Positions 33,156-42,491 of a stretch of 64,000 bases of DNA are shown piece by piece. The notes beneath the pieces were generated by a model. That model saw only the letters and a list, made by a program, of their open reading frames with translations, had not been told where the DNA came from and searched no databases. Made by a program: the position numbers and the translations under genes. Position 1 is the first letter of the stretch; each line of letters begins with the position of its first letter. Origin of the DNA: Ruegeria meonggei (GTDB lineage: Bacteria > Pseudomonadota > Alphaproteobacteria > Rhodobacterales > Rhodobacteraceae); the NCBI RefSeq assembly GCF_900172215.1, contig NZ_FWFP01000011.1, forward strand, positions 96,849 through 160,848. The letters are read 5' to 3'.

Positions 33156-33695
33156 ATGAATCGACGAGTGCTTCTTGTGACGACCGCTGCGCTATTGGTT
33201 CCGGGCATGGTCTGGGCGCACGGACCAACCCGGCAAAAGGTCACATTGACCGCCGAAGTCGCGGCTTCACCCGAAGAAGTCTGGACTGTCGTCGGAAACT
33301 TTGATGACATGTCATGGCATCCCGCTGTGTTTGCGACCGAGGGCAAAGGTGGCAATGAGATTGACGCGACGCGGTTGCTGACGCTGGGTCAAGAAGATGG
33401 GCCGACGATTGACGAAGTCCTCTACAAATTCAGCGACGATAAGATGAGCTATTCCTACCGGATCACCGATGTCGCGGTTGAGGTACTGCCAGTAACCAAT
33501 TATTCGTCGCATCTGACGGTCAAACCGCGTGACGGGGGCGGTTCGATCATCGAATGGCGCGGGGCCTTTTATCGTGGCTATCCAAACAATGACCCGCCAG
33601 CCGAATTGAATGATGAGGCCGCCATCGCCGCCGTGACCGGAGTGTATCAGGCCGGACTGGATGCGCTGGTCGAGCGTTTTGGTGCGGCAAGCTAG
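33156..33695 (+). CDS. SRPBCC family protein, MxaD-like
   Basis: About 179 residues with signal peptide (NRRVLLVTTAALLVPGMVWA) and a START/SRPBCC fold: VTLTAEVAASPEEVWTVVGN near 30-49, FYRGYPNNDPPAEL near 140. MxaD-like proteins occur in methanol dehydrogenase clusters and, in Methylorubrum, influence electron transfer between the dehydrogenase and cytochrome cL. Start at the ATG after AGGGAGG. First gene of a three-gene operon (SRPBCC, propeller, SoxYZ-like carrier). Confidence 0.85.
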   Translation: MNRRVLLVTTAALLVPGMVWAHGPTRQKVTLTAEVAASPEEVWTVVGNFDDMSWHPAVFATEGKGGNEIDATRLLTLGQEDGPTIDEVLYKFSDDKMSYSYRITDVAVEVLPVTNYSSHLTVKPRDGGGSIIEWRGAFYRGYPNNDPPAELNDEAAIAAVTGVYQAGLDALVERFGAAS

Positions 33696-34626
33696 TCGAT
33701 TGTTCACGTTGCCTGCGGCGATCTCTGCTAGCATGGCGCTGGCAGAGACGGCGTTCATCACTTGTCAAAACGGCGAGGAACTCAGCCGGATTGATCTTTC
33801 CGAAATGCAGGAAACCGCCCGTTGGCCTCTGCCTGGCAAGCCTGCGGGCGTAGCCGCTGGGTTGGACGGAACGCTGTTCACCGTATCCCCGGACAGCAAA
33901 ACGGTGCGGCGTTTGTCCTCTGAGACCGGTGAGACGATAGCGCAAGTTGTACTGGATGGTGGTCCCATCGGGATCGTGCTGGACTCGACAGGTGGACGGG
34001 TATTTGTGTCGGATTGGTACAACGCCCGTCTTTGGGTGCTGGACGGCGAAAACTTGGAGGTTCTGACAGAGTTGCCAACAGGCACCGCGCCAGCCGGGAT
34101 CGCGATTTCAGCCGATGGTCGTTTTCTGGCATCGGCCAACAAGGACGCGGATCAGGTGTCCGTATTTGATGCAGAAACTCTGCAATCACGTCATCGAATT
34201 ACCGTTGGTATACGCCCTTTCGGATTGCGCTTTGCCCCGGATGGGAGGCTATTCGTCGGCAACGTCGGCAGCAATGATGTCAGCGTTATCGATGTCGATA
34301 CTGGCACGGTCACCGCCACGGTTCCGGTCGGCGAACGCCCTTATGGGATCGCTTTTGCCCAGGGTCATGCATTCGTCACAAACCAATATGCAAATACGCT
34401 CAGCGTTTTCTCTCTAAAGACGTTGGAGCATGAAGCTCTGATCGAGGTCGGAGAGTATCCGGAGGGCATTGATGCAACCGCCAGACAGGATCTGGTGGTC
34501 GTTGCAAACTGGTTCGACAACACTGTCAGCATCGTGGACCCAAAGGCGCTCTCTGTGATAGAAACGATAGAAACCTGCGACGGGCCGCGTGCCTTTGGCA
34601 GCTTTCTGAAAGGAGGAAGACAATGA
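33682..34626 (+). CDS. Second YVTN beta-propeller protein
   Basis: About 314 residues, signal peptide (RLFTLPAAISASMALA) then seven propeller blades, for example GTAPAGIAISADGRFLASAN and VGERPYGIAFAQGHAFVTNQ. Different in sequence from the propeller at 30.7 kb. A GTG start overlapping the preceding gene by 14 bases gives a sensible signal peptide; an ATG seven codons earlier is the alternative. The stop overlaps the SoxYZ-like gene as ATGA. Probably periplasmic and part of the methanol oxidation accessory set. Confidence 0.83.
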   Translation: MRQASRLFTLPAAISASMALAETAFITCQNGEELSRIDLSEMQETARWPLPGKPAGVAAGLDGTLFTVSPDSKTVRRLSSETGETIAQVVLDGGPIGIVLDSTGGRVFVSDWYNARLWVLDGENLEVLTELPTGTAPAGIAISADGRFLASANKDADQVSVFDAETLQSRHRITVGIRPFGLRFAPDGRLFVGNVGSNDVSVIDVDTGTVTATVPVGERPYGIAFAQGHAFVTNQYANTLSVFSLKTLEHEALIEVGEYPEGIDATARQDLVVVANWFDNTVSIVDPKALSVIETIETCDGPRAFGSFLKGGRQ

Positions 34627-35441
34627 AGGCTTCTCACTTGATTGCTGCCCTATTCTGCGTGCTGGCTGCCCCGGCCTTTGCATCGAATGAAGCATGGGAA
34701 AATGTCCGCGCACTGCTTTACGGCGACCGGCCCATGCAGAATGGCGACGCATTGATCGCAATTGATGCACCCTATCGCACACCTGATGATGCGCGAGCAA
34801 AACTGGCGGCGCAGGTCATCGCCCCCCGAGGAACGAACGTAGCCAAAGTGACTTTGGTACTGGACGAGAATCCAATGCCGGTTTCTGCAATGTTCGAGCT
34901 GGAAGAACCGCTGCCGAGTTTCTACTTCGACGTGACCATGCGCGTGAACGGGCCGACCCCGATGCATGTCATCGCCGAAACCACGGATGGCCGGCTTTGG
35001 GTCTCGGAAACATTCGTCAAAACATCCGGCGTTGGGGCTTGCGCCGCACCACCCGGCACTGATCCGAAGTTGGCGTTGGAAAATCTGGGAATGATGGAGG
35101 CTGAGCTGGTCGGTCGTGTCCCTGCGCTCGACACGCTGTCACGCCTGACCAATTTGGGTGCGGATCGTGCCAACAAAATGGATTTGAACATTGATCATCC
35201 ATCGCATTCGGGAATGCAGATGGACCAGATTTCTCTGCTGTTCATACCGATGCGATATGTCGAAACCGTGGATATTGATCTTGACGGCACCGGTTATGTT
35301 CAAATGATCGGATCAATTTCATTGTCTGAAAACCCGAGGGTCGGCATATCTGTCCCAAGCCGGGCGCAAGCGGTTGATGTGACGATGACGGATACGGACG
35401 GCACGGTCAGTCATTTGCATAAGAAACTGGCGGGGTATTAG
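34623..35441 (+). CDS. Quinoprotein dehydrogenase-associated SoxYZ-like carrier (1)
   Basis: 272 residues: signal peptide (SHLIAALFCVLAAPAFA), a SoxY-like domain (about 25-155, IDAPYRTPDDARAKLAA, VTLVLDENPMPVSAMFEL) and a SoxZ-like domain (about 170-272, DLNIDHPSHSGMQMDQI). The single carrier-type Cys is internal, in SGVGACAAPPGTDP near 140, at the SoxY-SoxZ junction, where the swinging arm of a free SoxY would end. The family recurs with PQQ dehydrogenases and a metallohydrolase; the ligand it carries is unknown. A paralog is encoded at 44.4 kb. Confidence 0.88.
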   Translation: MKASHLIAALFCVLAAPAFASNEAWENVRALLYGDRPMQNGDALIAIDAPYRTPDDARAKLAAQVIAPRGTNVAKVTLVLDENPMPVSAMFELEEPLPSFYFDVTMRVNGPTPMHVIAETTDGRLWVSETFVKTSGVGACAAPPGTDPKLALENLGMMEAELVGRVPALDTLSRLTNLGADRANKMDLNIDHPSHSGMQMDQISLLFIPMRYVETVDIDLDGTGYVQMIGSISLSENPRVGISVPSRAQAVDVTMTDTDGTVSHLHKKLAGY

Positions 35442-35442
35442 A

Positions 35443-35997
35443 TCAACCGCCACCGGCCACGGGCTGACCAGGAAATGGCTCGACCTGTTCCAATGGGTAC
35501 CCCCACAAGGCCCAGCCATCGGTGCCTTCGGGAAACCAATAGACGTTGGTGTAGCCCCATTCGATCACGCGGCGGGCAGCATTCCAACTCATCCAGCAAT
35601 CTTCGAGGCAGAAAAACACAACTCCATGGTTAAGATCGCCATTGGTGCTGGACTCTAACCCGGTTCGAAAATAGTCCGCAGTGACGTCCGCGATGGCTCC
35701 GTAGCCGACATTGGGCAACCAGATCGTACCGGGAATGCTGTCGCGCGGCTTGTCTCGCCAAATCGTGCCCTCGGGCAGATTGGCTGGTTTGGGAGGCTGG
35801 GGCAAAACGTCAATAAACGCGGCACTCTGATCTTGCCATAAGCTGTGAGCCTCTTCTGGGCCGATGGTTGTGCCGCCGGTTATCTGGTCCGGCACCGGCG
35901 CCCGATAGTGGTCATTGCGGAAGTCACTGGGTTCGGGGACGGTTTGGGCCATCGCGGCAGTTGACAAAAGCGCAAGTGCCACGAACAAGCGCATCAT
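35443..35997 (-). CDS. PQQ-catabolism-associated CXXXCW-motif protein
   Basis: 184 residues, signal peptide (MRLFVALALLSTAAMA), rhodanese-like layout with motif FFCLEDCWMSWNAARR near 128-143 (two Cys spaced by three residues before Trp). The family is tied to PQQ-dependent alcohol oxidation loci; a rhodanese-type sulfur or redox role has been suggested only from the motif. ATGA overlap with the XoxJ-like gene. The end lies two bases from the convergent SoxYZ-like carrier gene. Confidence 0.87.
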   Translation of the reverse strand: MMRLFVALALLSTAAMAQTVPEPSDFRNDHYRAPVPDQITGGTTIGPEEAHSLWQDQSAAFIDVLPQPPKPANLPEGTIWRDKPRDSIPGTIWLPNVGYGAIADVTADYFRTGLESSTNGDLNHGVVFFCLEDCWMSWNAARRVIEWGYTNVYWFPEGTDGWALWGYPLEQVEPFPGQPVAGGG

Positions 35998-36842
35998 TGC
36001 GACAGATCCAGCACCTCAGTTCCCAGATCATTCACCAGCGGAACACCGGCCTCGGCCAACACAGCATTAATCTCATCCTGATTGCGCCTGATCAGAGAAT
36101 TCAGCTGCCGCTGCCAAACCTTCTCACCCTGCCGCACGCCCATGGTGATGCGATAGAACAAACGCGGAGGCAGTTCTTCGTTGATCAGCGGGATTACCTT
36201 GAAACCTGGGTAATCGGCCTTGACCAATGGCCCGCCCAGCGGGCCCCAGAGGATGGCCGCGTCAATCTCGCCCGATTGCAGGTCATCCAGCATATCTATA
36301 GCCGGTCTTTCCACGCGCCGATCGACGAATAGGTTGTAAGGCTTGGCCTGTCCGATCAGCCCATTCCGGGCCATATGCGCCGCCGGCGGAGTACCAGCCA
36401 CGATCCCGATCTTTCGCCCCTTGAGCGCAGGGTCCTTCAACCGATCCACCTCAGTCAGATCGCTGTCCATCGGCACGATGAGCGCATAGGCGGACGTATA
36501 GTAGTGATTGGTGTTCTGCACCAACTCATGACCTTGCGCGTAGCCGATCACCACATCGCACCGTTTAGCGGCTAAGGTGTTTCGAATGAACCCCGTCGCT
36601 TGGGGAAACCAGACATACTGAACAGGCAATTCCAACTTAGCAGCAATTAGCTCGGCGAGTTGGTTTTCGTACCCTGATCCGTCCTCGGTCGACACAGGGT
36701 AGTTGGCGGGGTCCGCGCAAACGCGAAAGGCTGTCTTTGATACTAGGTCAGAAGTTTGGGCCTGCGCAGGCAGCGCCTGACCGAGCCACATGCCAAGTGC
36801 CGTCAGAGCAAGACAAGCCTTAACCCATGCACGCATCTTCAT
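35994..36842 (-). CDS. xoxJ: Methanol dehydrogenase-associated binding protein XoxJ-like
   Basis: 282 residues with signal peptide, periplasmic-binding-protein-II fold (FRVCADPANYPVSTEDGSG near 38-56, ENQLAELIAAKLELPVQYVW near 59-78). This is the quinoprotein-associated binding protein family that includes XoxJ and MxaJ, thought to bind and activate the dehydrogenase, not a transport ligand. It overlaps the xoxG-like gene by 23 bases and follows xoxF in the order F-G-J. Confidence 0.87.
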   Translation of the reverse strand: MKMRAWVKACLALTALGMWLGQALPAQAQTSDLVSKTAFRVCADPANYPVSTEDGSGYENQLAELIAAKLELPVQYVWFPQATGFIRNTLAAKRCDVVIGYAQGHELVQNTNHYYTSAYALIVPMDSDLTEVDRLKDPALKGRKIGIVAGTPPAAHMARNGLIGQAKPYNLFVDRRVERPAIDMLDDLQSGEIDAAILWGPLGGPLVKADYPGFKVIPLINEELPPRLFYRITMGVRQGEKVWQRQLNSLIRRNQDEINAVLAEAGVPLVNDLGTEVLDLSQ

Positions 36843-37323
36843 CCTCGCGGATCACGTCGGATTTCGCCTCTTTCTTGGGCGGGCGACCACGCGGAATCGC
36901 GCCCGACCCATGAGCCTTCAAGTATACATAGATGTCATCCAGAAAGCACATCACATTCGGGTTGTCGCCAAATCCCGGCATCACCGAGTTTTCAGCGGCG
37001 TTCACCACCTGTCGACCATTCGTGACGATGTCGACAAAGTCATAATAATCCATATCCAGCGCTGACTCTTTCAGAGCCGGCGCATAGGTCGAGCCCTCGC
37101 CATCAGGACCATGACAGACATGGCATTCCGCGTGATAGCGCCGGAAGCCTGAAAATGTCATCCAGTCCACAGTTCCATCTTCGGCCACATTGAATGTCGG
37201 AATATCGTCTTCGGTGTAGTACCTCCCATCTTCGGAATACGAGACCGCCAGATTGTCAGCAATCGCGGCAACGGGAAGCCAGGACACAAGAACAGATGCC
37301 AGAAGACGTACAGAGAGGTTCAT
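36820..37323 (-). CDS. xoxG: Methanol-metabolism cytochrome c, XoxG-like
   Basis: 167 residues: signal peptide (RLLASVLVSWLPVAAIA), one heme motif CHVCHGPDG near 68 and a Met ligand likely in NSVMPGFGDNPNVMCF near 112-127. The extra Cys in MCFLDD and in the terminal DACMG make it the four-cysteine methanol-related cytochrome c family. It would accept electrons from XoxF. Encoded 70 bases after xoxF, behind a terminator-like hairpin. Confidence 0.87.
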   Translation of the reverse strand: MNLSVRLLASVLVSWLPVAAIADNLAVSYSEDGRYYTEDDIPTFNVAEDGTVDWMTFSGFRRYHAECHVCHGPDGEGSTYAPALKESALDMDYYDFVDIVTNGRQVVNAAENSVMPGFGDNPNVMCFLDDIYVYLKAHGSGAIPRGRPPKKEAKSDVIREDEDACMG

Positions 37324-37347
37324 GGAAAGCTCGTTTCATTGCATGTG

Positions 37348-37381
37348 AAAAACCGGCGCGGTCCGTTTGGGCCGCGCCGGT
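37348..37381 (-). terminator. Hairpin with T-tract after xoxF
   Basis: Arms ACCGGCGCGG and CCGCGCCGGT pair perfectly around a ten-base loop, followed on the minus strand by five T. It lies just after the xoxF stop and before xoxG, so it probably reduces transcription into xoxGJ or stabilises the xoxF message, giving more XoxF than accessory protein. Confidence 0.75.
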
Positions 37382-37393
37382 CGTTGCCTTGGC

Positions 37394-39196
37394 TTAGTTC
37401 GGCAGGGCGAACACGGTCAGCTGACCGCCCAGCGCGGTATAGTCGCTGAGAGCGGCATAGCCACCTACGGCACCCAAACCATCATTGGGGTTGGTCAGAC
37501 CAGCCGCCAGACCAATACCGGCCCAGCCACCAACACCCGACAGGATGCCGATATATTGCTTGCCACCTTGCTCATACGTCATGACGTTTCCGATGATGCC
37601 AGAGGGTGTTTTGAACTTGTACAGTTCTTCACCGGTTTCAGCATGAACGGCCTTCAGATACCCTTCGAGAGTTCCGTAGAAGACAACGTCACCTGCTGTT
37701 GCCAGTGCACCGGACCAGACCGAGAATTGCTCGGGCAGCGACCACTTGATGCTTCCATCAGTGTTGTCCCAAGCAATGAAGTTACCCATACCACCATGGC
37801 TGTCAGGTGCCGGATACATCGCCAGCGTCGCACCCACATAGGGCTGACCAGCGGTGTAGGACACGCGGAACGGCTCATAGTCCATGCAAACGTGGTTGGT
37901 CGGTACGTACATCAGCTGGGTCTTCGGCGAGTAGGCTGCAGGCTGTTGGTCTTTGGTACCCAGAGCCGCCGGGCAGATACCGGTCGAGTTTACGTCCTCG
38001 CCGTTCTGTTCCGTCGAATACTGAGCGACCACAGCCGGACGACCATAGGTCTCGCTGTTGGGATCCATATCAACACCCGTTGTCCAGTTAACAACCGGGT
38101 CGAACTTTTCGGCCACCAGTAGCTCACCCGTGACACGGTCCATGGTGTATCCCAGACCGTTGCGGTCAAAATGGGTCAGCAGCTTGCGCTCGGTGCCATC
38201 AATTTCCTGTTCCGTAAGAATCATTTCATTGATGCCGTCATAGTCCCATTCATCATGTGGCGTCATCTGGTAGAACCATCTTGCCACACCGGTGTCGATA
38301 TCGCGCGCCATGACGGTCATGGACCAACGGTTGTCACCGGGGCGCTGCGCCGGGTTCCAGGTCGACGGGTTGCCCGTGCCATAATACATCAGGTTCTCGT
38401 CCAGATCCGCGGAATACCAGCCCCAAGTGGTGCCGCCACCGATCTTCCACTGATCACCTTCCCAGGTATTCGTACCCGAGTCCGCGCCAACCGGTTTACC
38501 CAGATGGGTGGTCTTTTCAGGATCAACAAGGATGTCCGAATCCGGCCCCATCGAATAGGCCCGCCAGACTTGCTCACCCGAGTTCATGTCGTAAGCCGTA
38601 ACCGACCCGCGCACCCCGAACTCACCACCCGAAATTCCGACAATGACCTTGTCCTTAATGGGCAGGACCGTAGCTGTGTTGGTTTCACCAATCGCCGGGT
38701 CACCATTCTGGACTTCCCAAACGACGTCACCGGATTTAGCATCCAGTGCCACAACCTTGGTGTCCGCTTGATGCAGGAAGATCTTGCCATCCGCATAGGC
38801 CACACCGCGGTTCACGGTGTCACAGCACATCACAGGAATAACATCCGGATCCTGCTTGGGCTCATACTTCCAGACGATCTTGCCGTCATTCGCCAGATCC
38901 AGAGCATAAACAATGTTCGGGAACGGCGTGTGGACATACATCATGTCGCCGATTACCAGCGGCGAACCTTCGTGCCCGCGCAGAACGCCGGTCGAGAAAG
39001 TCCACGCCACCTGCAGATCACCAACGTTGTCCGCGTTGATCTGATCCAATTCGGAATAGCGCTGATTTTTGTAGTCACCCGTCTGGATCGCCCATTGTTT
39101 CGAGTTATCCATCTGAGCAATCAGGTCGTCATTGGCATAAGCCGCAGTGGCCAGCACAATGGCAATCCCGGAGGTCCAAAGCGATAGATTTTTCAT
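37394..39196 (-). CDS. xoxF: Lanthanide-dependent methanol dehydrogenase XoxF
   Basis: 600-residue PQQ quinoprotein with an eight-bladed propeller and a signal peptide ([19 protein letters not shown]). The vicinal disulfide is in [11 protein letters not shown] near residue 108, PQQ-binding Trp motifs recur in the blades, and the catalytic region reads [11 protein letters not shown] near 315-325. The Asp two residues after the catalytic Asp (DYD, where calcium-type MxaF has DYA) is the signature of lanthanide enzymes. It oxidises methanol (and often formaldehyde) in the periplasm and passes electrons to XoxG. No mxaF or mxaI is in the window. Confidence 0.96.
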   Translation of the reverse strand: MKNLSLWTSGIAIVLATAAYANDDLIAQMDNSKQWAIQTGDYKNQRYSELDQINADNVGDLQVAWTFSTGVLRGHEGSPLVIGDMMYVHTPFPNIVYALDLANDGKIVWKYEPKQDPDVIPVMCCDTVNRGVAYADGKIFLHQADTKVVALDAKSGDVVWEVQNGDPAIGETNTATVLPIKDKVIVGISGGEFGVRGSVTAYDMNSGEQVWRAYSMGPDSDILVDPEKTTHLGKPVGADSGTNTWEGDQWKIGGGTTWGWYSADLDENLMYYGTGNPSTWNPAQRPGDNRWSMTVMARDIDTGVARWFYQMTPHDEWDYDGINEMILTEQEIDGTERKLLTHFDRNGLGYTMDRVTGELLVAEKFDPVVNWTTGVDMDPNSETYGRPAVVAQYSTEQNGEDVNSTGICPAALGTKDQQPAAYSPKTQLMYVPTNHVCMDYEPFRVSYTAGQPYVGATLAMYPAPDSHGGMGNFIAWDNTDGSIKWSLPEQFSVWSGALATAGDVVFYGTLEGYLKAVHAETGEELYKFKTPSGIIGNVMTYEQGGKQYIGILSGVGGWAGIGLAAGLTNPNDGLGAVGGYAALSDYTALGGQLTVFALPN

Positions 39197-39327
39197 TCAA
39201 TCTCCTCCCTTTCGTGCAGCGTTGTCGCTGCCTTGTAACACCTCACCCAGGTCGGATTGCGGTGTCTGTTAATGCTCACCCGGACCGGTCCTTTTCCGGT
39301 CGTGTTGGGGGCGAGCAATGCGGTCTC
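39197..39327. other. xoxF upstream region
   Basis: 131 bases between the cytochrome c gene and xoxF. It contains GGAGGAG just before the xoxF ATG (reverse strand) and a small GACCGG-N7-CCGGTC hairpin at 39283-39301 without T-tract. A xoxF promoter here is likely but not recognised by eye. Confidence 0.4.
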
Positions 39328-39723
39328 TTACGAACCGGTGTCCTCAAAGGTCGCAAGATATGCGATGATGTTGGTGCGATCGTCCTCTTTGCGCAGCCCT
39401 GCAAAGGTCATCTTGATCCCCTTCGCGTAGTCACGCGGCTTTGTCAGAAACGCGTCCAGTTCTTCGGGTGTCCAGACCAGCCCTTCTTCGGACAAAGAAA
39501 TCAGCACCGGCGAATAGCCAAAGCCTTCAACGGTTGCGGCCTGACGGCCAACAATACCGTTCAGCATGGGCCCCACCTTGTTTTCAGCCCCCTCGCCCAC
39601 AGCGTGACAGGCTTTGCACTTACGAAAGACTTTCTCACCCGCTTCGGGATCGCCTTCGGCACTTGCGAAGGCGGGTGCAAGCGTGAGGCAAGTAGCCGTG
39701 ATTACCGTTCTGTACACTATCAT
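39328..39723 (-). CDS. Class I cytochrome c (c550-like)
   Basis: About 131 residues: signal peptide (VYRTVITATCLTLAPAFASA), heme motif CKACHAVG near 36, Met ligand in GIKMTFAGL near 101. Resembles cytochrome c2/c550 which carries electrons from methanol dehydrogenase cytochromes to the terminal oxidase. Start at the ATG after AAGGAAAG; an upstream in-frame ATG would overlap fghA and lacks a signal peptide. Confidence 0.88.
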   Translation of the reverse strand: MIVYRTVITATCLTLAPAFASAEGDPEAGEKVFRKCKACHAVGEGAENKVGPMLNGIVGRQAATVEGFGYSPVLISLSEEGLVWTPEELDAFLTKPRDYAKGIKMTFAGLRKEDDRTNIIAYLATFEDTGS

Positions 39724-39739
39724 TCTTTCCTTGCTGTTT

Positions 39740-40573
39740 TCATTGACTGAGACGTTCGGCGTGCCACTCGACATGATCGCGGGCAAAGCTATTCACGAAG
39801 AAATACGAATGGTCATACCCCTCCTGAATTCTGATCTGTCCAGGCTGGCGGCGCTTGGCCATCATGTTAGCCAAAGCTTCCGGCTTGAGCAGATCAAGGA
39901 ACTGATCATCCGCGCCCTGATCAATCAGCAGTTCCCCTTTCCAACCGTGCTCCTCTAGAAGCAATGTCGCGTCATACTCTGCCCAGGTGTTTTCGTCGTC
40001 ACCCAGATAGCTGCTGAGCTGTTTACGCCCCCAATCCGAACGCGTCGGATGCGCGATTGGCGCAAACGCCGAAAGAGACCCAAATTTTTCTGCATTGCGT
40101 ATCGCGATCGTAATCGCGCCATGACCGCCCATGGAATGACCTGTGATCCCATGGCGATCCTGAATCGGGAGATTCTTCAATACGATATCGCGAAGCTCGT
40201 CGACGATGTAGTCATACATCCTGAAATGCGACCGCCACGGGTCCCGGGTAGCGTTTACATAGAACCCTGCCCCCTGCCCCAGATCATAGGCGTCGTCATC
40301 CGCAACGTTGTCGCCGCGCGGAGAGGTGTCAGGAAACACCACAGCAACGCCGTAATCCGCCGCGGCCTCCTGAAACCCGCCTTTGGTCATCGCGTTTTCA
40401 TGGGTGCAGGTCAGGCCGGACAGATACCATAGCACTGGCACTGGTCCGGTTTTGGCCTGAGGTGGCAGATAGATGGCAAAGGTCATCTCACAATCACAGC
40501 TCTCGGACGAGTGGGAGTAGACAGTTTGTTCCCCTCCAAAACTGCGGTTTTTTGAGATGACCTTTAGGTCCAT
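39740..40573 (-). CDS. fghA: S-formylglutathione hydrolase
   Basis: 277 residues, esterase D family. LSGLTCTHENAMTKGGFQ near residue 51-68, nucleophile elbow GHSMGGHGA near 146-154 and the C-terminal GYDHSYFFVNSF with catalytic His are diagnostic. It hydrolyses S-formylglutathione to formate and glutathione. One base separates it from the dehydrogenase gene upstream, forming the cytoplasmic formaldehyde oxidation pair. Confidence 0.95.
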   Translation of the reverse strand: MDLKVISKNRSFGGEQTVYSHSSESCDCEMTFAIYLPPQAKTGPVPVLWYLSGLTCTHENAMTKGGFQEAAADYGVAVVFPDTSPRGDNVADDDAYDLGQGAGFYVNATRDPWRSHFRMYDYIVDELRDIVLKNLPIQDRHGITGHSMGGHGAITIAIRNAEKFGSLSAFAPIAHPTRSDWGRKQLSSYLGDDENTWAEYDATLLLEEHGWKGELLIDQGADDQFLDLLKPEALANMMAKRRQPGQIRIQEGYDHSYFFVNSFARDHVEWHAERLSQ

Positions 40574-40574
40574 G

Positions 40575-41687
40575 TCAGTACTCCACTACTGCACGGATCG
40601 ACTTACCTTCATGCATCAGGTCAAAGCCGTGGTTGATCTCATCTAGTGTAAGCTTGTGCGTGATCATGGGATCGATCTCGATCTTGCCGTCCATGTACCA
40701 ATCGACGATTTTCGGAACGTCCGTCCGCCCCTTGGAACCGCCAAACGCCGTTCCACGCCACGACCTTCCAGTGACCAGTTGGAAGGGGCGTGTCGAAATC
40801 TCTGCTCCGGCCGGTGCAACACCGATGATGATGCTTTCACCCCAGCCTTTGTGCGCGCATTCCAAAGCGGTGCGCATTACGCCAACATTGCCCGTTGCGT
40901 CAAAGGTGTAGTCCGCACCGCCCCCGGTCAGTTCAACCAGATGCGCAACGATATCGCCGCTGACTTTCGAGGGATTCACGAAATCGGTCATACCGAAATG
41001 CGCTGCCATCTCGGCTTTGCCATCGTTCAGATCGACACCGACGATTTGATCCGCGCCAGCCATGCGCAGACCCTGGATCACATTAAGGCCGATACCGCCG
41101 AGACCGAACACAACGCCGCGCGATCCGATCTCGACCTTGGCGGTGTTGATTACCGCCCCGATACCAGTGGTGACGCCACAGCCGATGTAACAAATTTTGT
41201 CGAAGGGCGCGTCCTTGCGCACTTTGGCCAGCGCGATTTCTGGCACCACCGTGTGATTGGCGAAGGTCGAACAGCCCATGTAGTGATGGATCGGCGTGCC
41301 ATCCAACATGCTGAACCGGGTTGTTCCATCCGGCAACAGACCCGCCCCCTGCGTCGCGCGCACTTTCTGACAGAGGTTCGTCTTGGGGTTCAGGCAATAT
41401 TCGCATTCGCGGCATTCGGGGGTGTAAAGCGGGATCACATGGTCCCCAACCTCAAGGCTGGTGACACCTTCCCCGACCTCCAGAACAACTCCAGCGCCTT
41501 CATGGCCCAGAATTGCAGGAAATATCCCTTCGGGGTCATCGCCCGAACGGGTAAACTCGTCCGTATGGCATAGACCGGTCGCCTTCACCTCAATCAGGAC
41601 TTCGCCTGCTTTCGGGCCATCCAGTTCAACCTCCATGATTTCCAAAGGTTGACCTGCCGCCACAGCAACCGCCGCGCGTGTTCTCAT
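40575..41687 (-). CDS. frmA: S-(hydroxymethyl)glutathione dehydrogenase (class III ADH)
   Basis: 370 residues of zinc medium-chain dehydrogenase. Catalytic zinc ligands in [13 protein letters not shown] near 35-47, GHEGAGVV near 65, structural zinc Cys cluster [15 protein letters not shown] near 91-105, and the NAD motif [12 protein letters not shown] near 195. Converts S-hydroxymethylglutathione (formaldehyde plus glutathione) to S-formylglutathione. First gene of the operon with fghA, cytochrome c and possibly xoxF. Also called adhC or flhA in relatives. Confidence 0.95.
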   Translation of the reverse strand: MRTRAAVAVAAGQPLEIMEVELDGPKAGEVLIEVKATGLCHTDEFTRSGDDPEGIFPAILGHEGAGVVLEVGEGVTSLEVGDHVIPLYTPECRECEYCLNPKTNLCQKVRATQGAGLLPDGTTRFSMLDGTPIHHYMGCSTFANHTVVPEIALAKVRKDAPFDKICYIGCGVTTGIGAVINTAKVEIGSRGVVFGLGGIGLNVIQGLRMAGADQIVGVDLNDGKAEMAAHFGMTDFVNPSKVSGDIVAHLVELTGGGADYTFDATGNVGVMRTALECAHKGWGESIIIGVAPAGAEISTRPFQLVTGRSWRGTAFGGSKGRTDVPKIVDWYMDGKIEIDPMITHKLTLDEINHGFDLMHEGKSIRAVVEY

Positions 41688-41846
41688 TTCTGTCTGTCCT
41701 CACTTGCACCGGAATCATTCAGGCCGGCCACTTGGGTCGAGTATGAGGGTCAGCCCCTTGTTCAAACAATTAAGACAATGGTGTGTATTGGGTTGAATGG
41801 ACTTAGCGCGCAGATTTCATGCATAATATCCGCGTGGAGGTGAACT
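41688..41846. promoter_or_regulatory. Divergent promoter region of the formaldehyde operon
   Basis: The 159 bases should hold the promoter for the class III dehydrogenase operon and that of the divergent secreted-protein gene. A GTTC-N6-TTAAGAC stretch near 41760-41776 loosely recalls the half-sites seen upstream of pqqA; it is not a full palindrome. Confidence 0.4.
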
Positions 41847-41849
41847 GTG

Positions 41850-42464
41850 ATGTCGAACGGCAAGCTGATTGTTATGGCACTGGCTTGGCTCGGCACGGCT
41901 GGTCCAAGCATTGCGGCCGATTTTTCCGATCCAACCTGGCCGTGTATTCAACGCAAAGTCGAAGATCTTTCGCTGGGTCTTATGTGGCCGCACCAGATCA
42001 GTGAGAGTGAATCCACACAAAACAGCGCCGACATTGACGAAATCGTCGGACTGCTGGCCCTGAGACGGATCGAACTGGAAGACCTGAAACCCCAAGTCGC
42101 GGAATTTGCAGCGCGCTACAACGGGGATCCGGATGTATTAGGATTGGTATTCCAGCGTGTCTTTGAAACCTTGTCGAAACGACGCAAGCGCATCATCACC
42201 GGGATCGGAGAGTTTTCACTGAATCAGATCGACATAGCCGAAAAAATTGATCTTGCCCGAGTGGAAATGGAGCAAGCCTTGTCTGCTGACCCGCCGGATT
42301 ATGACCGCGTTGATGCCCTTGAAGAGCAGCTGGACTGGGACCAGTTGATCTATACAGACCGTCAGCGCTCGATCACCTATCTCTGCGAAACTCCTCAAAT
42401 AATTGAGCGCCGTCTGTTTGCGATCTCGCAAATGCTGCAGCAGTTGACGTCGGATCAGGGTTAG
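41850..42464 (+). CDS. Secreted helical protein, unknown
   Basis: About 204 residues: signal peptide (KLIVMALAWLGTAGPSIA) and a mature part predicted mostly helical (VFQRVFETLSKRRKRIITGI, DIAEKIDLARVEMEQAL), with two Cys (WPCIQRK, YLCETPQ) that could form one disulfide. Divergent from frmA and followed after 28 bases by a pentapeptide-repeat protein. It follows GGAGG; a GTG one codon upstream is an equal start candidate. I do not recognise the family; its place in the C1 island suggests an accessory periplasmic role. Confidence 0.72.
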   Translation: MSNGKLIVMALAWLGTAGPSIAADFSDPTWPCIQRKVEDLSLGLMWPHQISESESTQNSADIDEIVGLLALRRIELEDLKPQVAEFAARYNGDPDVLGLVFQRVFETLSKRRKRIITGIGEFSLNQIDIAEKIDLARVEMEQALSADPPDYDRVDALEEQLDWDQLIYTDRQRSITYLCETPQIIERRLFAISQMLQQLTSDQG

Positions 42465-42491
42465 AGCGCCAGCCAAAAAACGGAGGGATAC

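Noticed and set aside
33156..33695. Start of the MxaD-like protein 47 codons upstream (33015)
   Set aside because: The upstream region lacks a ribosome site and would cancel the clear signal peptide; the ATG after AGGGAGG fits.
38171..39187. Long plus-strand open frame (338 codons) opposite xoxF
   Set aside because: Antisense shadow of xoxF; no ribosome site and no family motif.
39283..39301. Terminator after the c550 gene
   Set aside because: The GACCGG/CCGGTC stem is only six base pairs with no T-tract; too weak to call.
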